The notes beneath the pieces are model-generated. The model was not told the origin of the DNA. It saw nothing but the letters and a program-made list of their open reading frames with translations, and did not search any database. Below are positions 57,353 through 64,000 of a DNA stretch of 64,000 nucleotides, one piece after another; positions within the stretch are counted from its first letter, which is position 1; each line of letters begins with the position of its first letter. The stretch lies in contig JAQJDB010000006.1 in assembly GCA_032139905.1 (NCBI GenBank), positions 1,178,001-1,242,000 of the forward strand. The letters run 5' to 3'. Both the position numbers and the translations under genes were made by a program. Source of the DNA: Nitrospira sp. MA-1 (lineage in GTDB: Bacteria > Nitrospirota > Nitrospiria > Nitrospirales > UBA8639).

Positions 57353-57796
57353 ATGACGAACAAAGCAATTTTGTTAGTAGAAGATCATCCCGATGATGAA
57401 GAACTGACGATGCGGGCGCTCAAGAAAAACAATATAAAAAATGAAGTCGTGGTGGCCCGTGATGGTGTAGAGGCGTTGGAATATTTATTTGGAACCGGAG
57501 CTCATGCCGGTCGGGATTTAAGTAACATGCCTCAAATAATCCTGTTGGACCTCAAGCTTCCCAAGATTGACGGGCTGGAAGTGCTTCGACGGTTGCGAGC
57601 TGATGATCGGACAAAGTTTCTCCCGGTGGTTGTGCTCACGTCGTCCAAGGAAGAGCAGGACATTGTGAAAAGCTATCAACTTGGTGCCAATAGTTATGTT
57701 CGTAAGCCAGTGGACTTTCAAGAGTTCTCTCAGGCGGTTCAAAACCTTGGGCTCTATTGGCTGATTTTAAATGAATCGGCACCGGAAAGGGTGTGA
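57353..57796 (+). CDS. Rcp1-like response regulator
   Basis: 147 residues, single receiver domain of the Rcp1 subtype ([19 protein letters not shown]; phospho-acceptor Asp in ILLDLKLPK; Thr in VVLTSSK; Lys in YVRKPVDF). Starts behind GGAGGAG, 20 bp after the kinase stop, so it is the cognate partner. No DNA-binding output domain. Confidence 0.92.
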   Translation: MTNKAILLVEDHPDDEELTMRALKKNNIKNEVVVARDGVEALEYLFGTGAHAGRDLSNMPQIILLDLKLPKIDGLEVLRRLRADDRTKFLPVVVLTSSKEEQDIVKSYQLGANSYVRKPVDFQEFSQAVQNLGLYWLILNESAPERV

Positions 57797-58176
57797 TACA
57801 TGTGAGGTCCATAGGGTTACTAACCTGGTTGGGGGGCGTCTGGTTGCTTTGCGAGGATCCGAGGGATGGTGCAGTCATTCCTGGTCGCGTATATTGAACA
57901 ACCTTTTCATGAGATTTGGATTATTCCCGCTCCCATTCTGTCTGTCAAAGGTTCCAACAGGTGTCAACTTTTCAGTGACATCAAATAAGAAAGAAATGCC
58001 CGTTCACCGCGCAATCTGCCTAGCTTCCTGAGTCCAGCCTTCCGGATCTTGAATCTCTTATCTTTTGTTTTCATAAGGTTTTCTCTTCTCTATCTTATGC
58101 AGTTTGGCCCCCGGCATATCCCTTGCTCCGGGTAATAGATACGAATCTTCCTACCAATCTTTCCAAGGAGGGGGCC
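57797..58176. other. Intergenic region
   Basis: About 380 bases, T-rich toward the end (58040-58110), with no convincing gene. It probably contains the promoter of the zinc-finger-like gene that follows; none was confidently located. Confidence 0.5.
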
Positions 58177-58569
58177 ATGAGACGAATGCTCACATGGGAT
58201 ATACCTGAATCCGTGATGACACAAGATCAAGCATGGAATCCAAAACGAAAATATATAGCCGAAAGCGTTGGGCTGGTGACCCACCGGGCGTCAAGAGGCA
58301 GTGGGATCGGTATAACCTGTTGTGCCAAATGTGGCAGTGAGGTCAAAGTCTTTGTTTCTCCCAGACGCAATCCCCATTCCAGTAAATTAGGACGTGCGGT
58401 TTCGTTAAAGGATCATGATCTGTGTCGGCGCTGTTGGCGGAAGTTGATGCATCAACAACGAAAAACGGGGGTGGTGACACTGCCCATTTCCTTCTTTGTG
58501 AAAGAGGAAAGTCTCCGACCTCGCTTGCTGGTGCCTACAATTGCTTCTGTGCCCAAACAAGCTTCCTAA
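58177..58569 (+). CDS. Small zinc-ribbon-like protein
   Basis: 130 residues with CAKC (about 49-52) and CRRC (about 82-85), a single four-Cys zinc site flanked by basic residues (RRNPHSS, KLMHQQRK). AAGGAGG lies before ATG 58177, which decides this start over the in-frame codon at 58123. Basic and cysteine-rich, so nucleic-acid binding is possible; no family recognised. Confidence 0.6.
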   Translation: MRRMLTWDIPESVMTQDQAWNPKRKYIAESVGLVTHRASRGSGIGITCCAKCGSEVKVFVSPRRNPHSSKLGRAVSLKDHDLCRRCWRKLMHQQRKTGVVTLPISFFVKEESLRPRLLVPTIASVPKQAS

Positions 58570-58651
58570 TCCTCAACACGAAGAAGGCTGAGGGAGAGGG
58601 GAATCGCCTCATCCGCAATGATATGTGGCACTTGGACTCCTGGCAGGAAGT

Positions 58652-59218
58652 TCAGTTAGACGAGGCAGTCGCCGCAACTTGGCTCTGTTGAATGAATCCT
58701 TTCGCAAGGGCCGCATTTTGATACACAACCTTCAACGCCAGGTTCCCGAACGGACGGCGTACGACCTTCAATAATACCTGTCCCTCTTCAAACCCCAAAT
58801 TCAGCTCGTTTTGTTTTCCAGCAAGAAACGATTGCTTGGTCGGTTCGGTGAGGTCCTGTGTGAGGTGATAACTATCTCCTAAGATTATTTGTAACTGCTC
58901 GAACCAGTCCTCCGTGAATTGCCCCATATCGATGGTAATTTTTGCCAGTTTCCGGACCGGTTCGGGTGTGCCTGGAACTGTGTCGGGTAAGTAGGTTAAC
59001 TCCAAATATCGATTTTTATCGGTCAATTCATAGAGGCATTCCGTCGAACTTTTGCAGGCAGGTAAAGCGGATACGTCTTGTTCCGTCATGCCAAATTTTA
59101 AATCGCGGAAGCCATCAATTCCGGGCTCTGCCAACCCTAGAGGTCCAAAAAGAAGGATGGAGGAATAGGCGAGGAGTGAGCAGGCGCGTATGCAGAGGAT
59201 GCGGGAAAGTAGTTTCAT
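58652..59218 (-). CDS. Exported protein, unknown function
   Basis: 188 residues with a signal peptide (about 1-30, cleavage near GLA) and a mature domain containing FRDLKFGMTEQDV at its start, a motif seen in many small periplasmic proteins whose domain begins 'LKFGMT'. Two Cys (CKSSTEC) may form a disulfide. AAGGA precedes the ATG. Role unknown. Confidence 0.65.
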   Translation of the reverse strand: MKLLSRILCIRACSLLAYSSILLFGPLGLAEPGIDGFRDLKFGMTEQDVSALPACKSSTECLYELTDKNRYLELTYLPDTVPGTPEPVRKLAKITIDMGQFTEDWFEQLQIILGDSYHLTQDLTEPTKQSFLAGKQNELNLGFEEGQVLLKVVRRPFGNLALKVVYQNAALAKGFIQQSQVAATASSN

Positions 59219-59473
59219 GACTGAAGGTTCCTTAATGGTGAAGATAGAAAATTAAAGAAAAAAGGCCGATCTAGGGGATTTAGGCTGATTTGCATGGGTG
59301 GTTCACCATAACAAACCTTTCCGGAAAAAGGCGATGAGGCACTGCACGAGGACTAACAGATTGAGGCAATAGTCTTTTTTGGGGTACTCAGAAAAGAAAT
59401 TGTTGAGCGGGGGCCGTGAGAATTGCGGCTTTTTTTAAGTTTCGGGTATTGATTACCGCTGGCCTGAGTAGTT

Positions 59474-60487
59474 TTAGGGAGATTCCTGATAAATCTGGAG
59501 AAGTGGCCCCATCCAATAGCGCATGGGTCGGTCCCCTTCAGCTGCCTTATGAGGAAGATGGGCGACATACCAAAAGACCACATTGGTCTCTTGGACGCTT
59601 TCATCACTTTTGGATTCCAAATCCCCACGTGCGCCGAATGGCCAGCCGGTATCTTCATCCCGGTAGAATTTTCGAATCGAGACATCACGATTTGAAAAAT
59701 TATTCGAATGGCCATCAAAAGGACCTGGAATAATCCAGACACCCTGTCCGGTGGGATAATCCCGCACAAACCAGACGCGATCCTGGTTATTGCTGGCGGG
59801 TTTCTTGGCATCCTCCTCAACCAGGTATTTTTCCCACCCCGACCCCCAACCGTTGTCGTTTGTAGAATTCCGGTCCAGGACAAAGACCTGATCCTGATCG
59901 GATCCGCCAATATCAAAATCCAGGCGCCAGTAGGCATGGTGATCATGGTCGGTATTACAGGAGAGATTCCAGCTCTGAACAATGGGATATAAACGACCGT
60001 CTTCGCTCAAATACCAGGCTTGATACAGATGGTATTGACCAATTTTGGCATAGACACCTAATTCCAACCACTTGACCCCTTGGATGGTATGTTCGGCCTG
60101 ACACAGCTGTTTGCCATCGCAGTTAGGATTCTTTTTAAGGCGCGGTGGGCTGATCCGGTCTTCGAATGGTCCGCATCGGCCACTGGCCCGCCCAAGCCCA
60201 AACCAACTAAACGGATGCCAGGCCGGCCACTCCCGAACATACTTGACCCGGATCACCGGCAAATCGGCTTTACCTAAAATCTGTTTGCCTTCATAAGACA
60301 CATTGCGTAGCCCGAGGCCAGCAGCATCCTTCATCTCAAGATGTAGGTCCCACGGTCCCCACGTAAACGGTTTGGATTCCCAGTCAGCCAAGGCGGGGCT
60401 GACAGCCAAGACACTGGTCAATGCGACACCGACGATGAAATATCGAAATGATGCCATGCGACCGACTTCTTGTTTGGGAATAGTCAT
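59474..60487 (-). CDS. Exported copper amine oxidase catalytic-domain-like protein
   Basis: 337 residues with a signal peptide (cleavage near ALA-D, about 34). The rest resembles the C-terminal beta-sandwich of copper amine oxidases: GLGLRNVSYEGKQIL (57-71), the HLYQAWYLSEDGRLYPIV strand pair (153-170), the copper-ligand-like HDHH cluster (181-184) in front of AYWRLDFDI, and FWYVAHLPH (305-313) holding a possible third His ligand. The region equivalent to the topaquinone motif (N-Y-D/E) reads GQYHLY (150-155), so cofactor formation is doubtful. About half the size of normal enzymes. Its ATG overlaps the stop of the preceding lipoprotein gene (ATGA). Confidence 0.6.
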   Translation of the reverse strand: MTIPKQEVGRMASFRYFIVGVALTSVLAVSPALADWESKPFTWGPWDLHLEMKDAAGLGLRNVSYEGKQILGKADLPVIRVKYVREWPAWHPFSWFGLGRASGRCGPFEDRISPPRLKKNPNCDGKQLCQAEHTIQGVKWLELGVYAKIGQYHLYQAWYLSEDGRLYPIVQSWNLSCNTDHDHHAYWRLDFDIGGSDQDQVFVLDRNSTNDNGWGSGWEKYLVEEDAKKPASNNQDRVWFVRDYPTGQGVWIIPGPFDGHSNNFSNRDVSIRKFYRDEDTGWPFGARGDLESKSDESVQETNVVFWYVAHLPHKAAEGDRPMRYWMGPLLQIYQESP

Positions 60488-61290
60488 TGGAGTCCTGCCT
60501 CCTTGCCTGCGTCCAAGACGGTCTGAGAAGTGAGGTCAACTCGGGCAAAGTAGAGTGCCGAACTCTCCGGCATTTCAGAAAATGTGACCCACAACACGCG
60601 GTCCCCAAATCCCGCTTCATCGCTCACCCAGAAATACCGGTATTCTTCAGGTGAGGTGAGAATGGCATGTCCGTGCAGATGCTGAATCTCTTGGGAAATT
60701 CGTTGATCTGCTCGTGCCAGTTCAATAGCGGCGGTGATTTCTTCTTCACCTTCTTCGGGTTGGTAGCCTTCACGCGGATCCTGCTGGACAGAAGACATTC
60801 GGTCGTTTTCCATGCAGACATGCACGGCCACATTGTGGGTGTAACTGTAGTAGGTTAACCGATAGGCCGAGGCATCGGAATTCGATGCCCGTTCGGTCGT
60901 TCGAGAGTTACTTGAGTCGTCTCCCTGTAGGATTACCAGGCATTGGTCGGCAGGGACTTTCTCGGTATTGATGTAGGCAAATCGCTCGCCCAATTGGGTC
61001 TTCACGTCCGGATCCCGTTCTGCTGTGGCACGTAAGCCAGATTGGTTGGAATCGACAATGATAATCTCCGGTCCGGGAGCAGATAGGGTCGTAGGAGACA
61101 TGGCATCGACGGGGCGTCGCGGACCGCCTTCTGGTGGTAATTCCAATGGTAATTCTACCAGTGGAGGGGGATGGAAGGGCAGGGGTTTTTTGGGAACCTT
61201 TGTCAGTTCGACGCTGGAACAGCCCAGAAAAAAGCTGCCAAGGACCCAACCGGCCACCATAATGATTTGCGAAGTCAAATTTGCCTTCAT
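60484..61290 (-). CDS. Lipoprotein with amine-oxidase N-domain-like region
   Basis: 268 residues; signal peptide with lipobox FLGC (Cys24), a Pro-rich spacer (35-75), and a C-terminal domain (about 175-265) with EEITAAIELARADQRI, then VLWVTFSEMP and ARVDLTSQTVLDA, the pattern of the N2/N3 domains of copper amine oxidases. The downstream gene, overlapping by 4 bases, encodes the catalytic-like domain, so the two look like a split enzyme, membrane-tethered through this subunit. Family assignment is moderate. Confidence 0.55.
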   Translation of the reverse strand: MKANLTSQIIMVAGWVLGSFFLGCSSVELTKVPKKPLPFHPPPLVELPLELPPEGGPRRPVDAMSPTTLSAPGPEIIIVDSNQSGLRATAERDPDVKTQLGERFAYINTEKVPADQCLVILQGDDSSNSRTTERASNSDASAYRLTYYSYTHNVAVHVCMENDRMSSVQQDPREGYQPEEGEEEITAAIELARADQRISQEIQHLHGHAILTSPEEYRYFWVSDEAGFGDRVLWVTFSEMPESSALYFARVDLTSQTVLDAGKEAGLQ

Positions 61291-61536
61291 GAGGCTGGCT
61301 CTCTAGGTCGAGAATGAAAAGACCTGTGTCAGCATTGATCAAACAGGATGACCTTAAGAATTCTGTGTAATAAAAGCAAGAGAGGCAGGACAATCACCTG
61401 GAAGGTGCCAAGGAAGATATTCGAAGCGTTGATGTGGTTTGGTCAGGGTTGTAATGAACGCTGAACTCATATGACTCTATTCCAAATGGCGGTTCGGGAC
61501 CTCAGGAGTAGAAAGTTTTCACCTACGGAGGCATGC

Positions 61537-62295
61537 ATGAAGCACCTTGTTCTGGGCATACGAATGACACGGTATTTGGTAAGCGTGTTTTTAATAAGTG
61601 GATTTTTGGGATTTGGACAGACTGTCCAGGCGAATGAATTTTTAAATTGGGATGCCTTACTCAAAAAGTATGTGGCCTCCAAGACTATCGAAGGGATAAC
61701 GCTGTATGCCGTGAATTACCAGGCACTTGGTCATGATCCGCTATACAGAAGAGTCATTGCCGATCTGGAGAAGGCACCAGTGGAGGGCTTCAGCACACAG
61801 GAAGAGAAGTTGGCTTTTTGGATCAACGCCTACAACATCATGGCCGTCAAAATGGTGTTGGATCATTATCCACTAAAAAGCATCAAAGATGCCGGAGGAT
61901 TATTTTCTTCGGTTTGGAAACTCAACGTGGGAACGGTTCGCGGGAAGGCACGAACACTCAATGAAATTGAACATGACATATTACGCAAAATGGGGGAACC
62001 CCGGATCCATGTGGCGATCGTTTGCGCCTCCTTGAGTTGCCCTGACATACGGCCGGAAGCCTATACGTCAGAGCGATTGCATGAGCAACTGGATGACCAG
62101 ATGAAGGCATTTTTAGCGAATCCGAACAAAGGATTGCAGGTGGAGGAATCCAATCATCGCCTGTATCTCTCCTCCATCTTTAAATGGTTTGCTGAGGATT
62201 TTGAGTCCAAGGGAGGCGTGCGTCCGTTTTTAGCCATGTATGTCCCTGAACGGGTTTCTGCCTATTTAAAAAACGAAACATTCAGATTGAGGTAA
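61537..62295 (+). CDS. DUF547 family exported protein
   Basis: 252 residues from ATG 61537 (GGAGG five bases upstream; an ORF start further upstream is less likely). Signal peptide (about 10-33), then a DUF547 domain: EEKLAFWINAYNIMAVKMVL, IKDAGGLFSSVW, LNEIEHDILR, HVAIVCASLSCPDIRPEAY. DUF547 is a papain-like fold family of unknown function, common in environmental bacteria; the Cys in CASLSCP is a candidate active-site residue. Confidence 0.87.
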   Translation: MKHLVLGIRMTRYLVSVFLISGFLGFGQTVQANEFLNWDALLKKYVASKTIEGITLYAVNYQALGHDPLYRRVIADLEKAPVEGFSTQEEKLAFWINAYNIMAVKMVLDHYPLKSIKDAGGLFSSVWKLNVGTVRGKARTLNEIEHDILRKMGEPRIHVAIVCASLSCPDIRPEAYTSERLHEQLDDQMKAFLANPNKGLQVEESNHRLYLSSIFKWFAEDFESKGGVRPFLAMYVPERVSAYLKNETFRLR

Positions 62296-62468
62296 TTGGA
62301 CTACAATTGGAATCTCAATGCATTCAAATAAGCTTGGAAGGTAGGCCTGAAGCCAATCCCTTGTGGGGGGATATAAACATGGACCTCGGTTCGATGGTTG
62401 CATGAAAGGTCCCATTCAAATGTAAAGCCTCATGGGAACCATGTGGCCGGTAATTATTCATCACCTGT

Positions 62469-64000
62469 TTATCGCTTTTTGATGCCGCGAGTAGGCGGGG
62501 CTTGGAGAGGGTCATCGGGCCAGAAGTGTTTGGGGTAGCGGCCCTTCAATTCCTTTTTAACCGCTTGATAACCGGTGGCCCAAAAACTCGTGAGGTCCTG
62601 TGTGACCTGAACGGGGCGTCTGGCCGGAGAGAGGAGATGAATGAGAACGGGGACTTTGCCGTTGACCAGGCGGGGCGTGTCGCATTGTCCAAATATTTCC
62701 TGGAGTCGGACAGCCAGAACGGGAATCTCACCTGACAGATAATCCAAGGGAATGTGGGATCCTGTCGGCACGGTGAGATGGGTGGGCGCCAGGGTGTCGA
62801 GTGTTTGCCGTTGTTCTGGGGAGAGGAGTGCTTGAAGCGGCCAGGCCAGATCGATCCGTTTCAGCTGATTGAGACTTGAGAGATTGGTGAGATAGGGGCC
62901 AAGCCACTGGTCCAATGTGTGAAGAAGTGTGTCATCCGAGACGTCCGGCCAGGTAGATCCCGGTTCCGTGACGCGTCGCAGAAATTGGACGCGCGCCTGC
63001 CAGTTTCTGAGGGTGGGGGTCCAGGGCAAACAGGGGAGGCCCGTGTTTCGAAGGCCTTCAAGAAGGACGGTCAACACCAAATCAGGATCGGGATCGGGAA
63101 GGCGGCTTTCCTCCAGAATGAGTTCTCCCAATCGTCGTTGCCGGATGGACCTGACCACTTGCGTTGATCCATCCCACATTACAGAATCCGTTGACTGTAT
63201 GAGATCCCCGCAATGAGTAATCAGATCTTCACGTGAAATCGGGACAGCCATATAGATGAGTGCCGTCGCTGGCGCTCCATTAAGGTCTGCGATAACGAGC
63301 CATTCTTCATGCTCCAATGGATCGGGGTGATGAAATCGCGCGCTTCGTCCATTGGCTAGGCGGTATCGTCTGGCCTCATCGGATTGTCGTTGCGCAATAC
63401 GGTCGGGGTAGGCCAGCGCCAGGAGTACACCCATCTGATCAATCTGCTGCTTGGGGACATGCCGGGGAGTCGTGATGTGAAGTGTTCGTTGCCATGCCTG
63501 AGAGACTTGGCGAATACGTTGGAGGGTTCCCCTATCAAAGAATCCGGTATCCCTCTGGGCATGGGCGCTACCATAAAGCACATCAAACCTGGCGCGAAGA
63601 TCGGCATGCTCTCGTGCCGTGGATCCCTTGAACAGGTCCCGTTCACTTAAGGATGCGGCGAGATCACAGGCCAAGGCTCCTGAGTCCAGCTCCTTCCCCT
63701 TCAGGACCATATGCGCAAGCCGCGGGTGCATGGGGAGCTCGGCCATAGACCGGCCATGATCGGTAATGTGGCCTTGGGCATCGAATGCGCCAAGGGAGTG
63801 AAGAAGTTGTCGTGCCTGAGCCATGGCCCCCGAAGGAGGAGAATCCAGCCAGAGCAATTTCTGTGGATCCTGAATGCCCCATTGTGCCAATTCCAACGCA
63901 AGAGAGGTCAGGTCTGCATCCAGAATTTCCGGTGCGGTGCGCGGGGTGAAGGTACGCTGTTCAGCCTCAGACCAGAGCCGCATACACAGACCGGGTTCCA
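62469..64000 (-). CDS. hrpB: ATP-dependent helicase HrpB, C-terminal part (5' end outside window)
   Basis: The frame runs off the right edge; the first visible residues EPGLCMRLWSEAEQRT match the end of the DEAH-helicase motif VI region of HrpB. The following winged-helix/ratchet part and the HrpB_C domain end with GRYPKHFWPDDPL, typical of HrpB. DExH-box RNA helicase. About 510 residues of an expected 830 are seen. Confidence 0.9.
   Translation of the reverse strand, partial: EPGLCMRLWSEAEQRTFTPRTAPEILDADLTSLALELAQWGIQDPQKLLWLDSPPSGAMAQARQLLHSLGAFDAQGHITDHGRSMAELPMHPRLAHMVLKGKELDSGALACDLAASLSERDLFKGSTAREHADLRARFDVLYGSAHAQRDTGFFDRGTLQRIRQVSQAWQRTLHITTPRHVPKQQIDQMGVLLALAYPDRIAQRQSDEARRYRLANGRSARFHHPDPLEHEEWLVIADLNGAPATALIYMAVPISREDLITHCGDLIQSTDSVMWDGSTQVVRSIRQRRLGELILEESRLPDPDPDLVLTVLLEGLRNTGLPCLPWTPTLRNWQARVQFLRRVTEPGSTWPDVSDDTLLHTLDQWLGPYLTNLSSLNQLKRIDLAWPLQALLSPEQRQTLDTLAPTHLTVPTGSHIPLDYLSGEIPVLAVRLQEIFGQCDTPRLVNGKVPVLIHLLSPARRPVQVTQDLTSFWATGYQAVKKELKGRYPKHFWPDDPLQAPPTRGIKKR

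Noticed and set aside
59353-59982. 209-codon ORF on - strand
   Set aside because: Overlaps the amine-oxidase-like gene in another frame; composition is not protein-like.
1-64000. CRISPR arrays, tRNA or rRNA genes, insertion sequences
   Set aside because: No regularly spaced short repeats, no recognisable cloverleaf or rRNA segments and no transposase-like proteins were found on reading both strands; tRNAs could still be missed without a covariance search.

Overview
The window looks like a stretch of chromosome from a Gram-negative (LpxC, TonB receptor, several lipoproteins), respiring bacterium with roughly 50% GC. The best guess is the phylum Nitrospirota, a lower-GC Nitrospira. This rests on the gene mix (haem-c proteins, many c-di-GMP proteins, HDOD proteins) and on an intergenic repeat at 35112-35226 that resembles elements I associate with Nitrospira genomes. 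No database search was possible, so the assignment is inference. No rRNA, tRNA, CRISPR array, transposase or integrase was recognised.

Layout. 1-3263: the 3' end of a giant cadherin/VCBS-type surface protein, overlapping a membrane diguanylate cyclase. 3348-9061: a small membrane protein, a TIGR04255 protein, an HDOD protein, a DUF3422 protein, a YheT-like hydrolase and a membrane-anchored cytochrome c. 9107-11377: a decayed outer-membrane-protein gene, an amphipathic lipoprotein and a PD-(D/E)XK-like protein that has lost its catalytic residues. 11987-14321: glnS and an RluE-type pseudouridine synthase. 15108-18524: a DUF2285-like protein followed by a BrxD/DUF2791-like ATPase. 18753-31333: mostly housekeeping (ANKH/MATE-like transporter, ogt, Nudix, ettA, peroxiredoxin, purE, SpoU methylase) with a second diguanylate cyclase and a second HDOD protein. 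31501-48960: TonB receptor, POT transporter, DUF6445 oxygenase divergent from a PLP decarboxylase, lpxC, a sigma-70 factor, a Ktr/Trk NAD-binding subunit, trmI, a REC plus HD-GYP pair, rhodanese, pyrE and an SDR. 49179-54935: an uncharacterised protein followed by two more BrxD-like ATPases. 55590-57796: a haem-binding histidine kinase with its response regulator. 59474-61290: what looks like a copper amine oxidase split over two secreted proteins. The window ends inside hrpB.

The most unusual content is the set of three BrxD-like NTPases (853, 758 and 774 aa), all on the + strand in two loci about 31 kb apart. Each seems to be a degenerate P-loop module fused to an intact one. Each locus starts with a different small partner protein. 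None of the hallmark BREX genes (pglX, pglZ, brxL, brxC, helicase) lies nearby. This could be an uncharacterised multi-ATPase system; its role (defence, replication or chromosome maintenance) cannot be read from the sequence.

The second theme is signalling: two diguanylate cyclases with GGEEF and I-site motifs, one HD-GYP phosphodiesterase, two HDOD proteins, three stand-alone receiver proteins and a CxxCH-containing histidine kinase.
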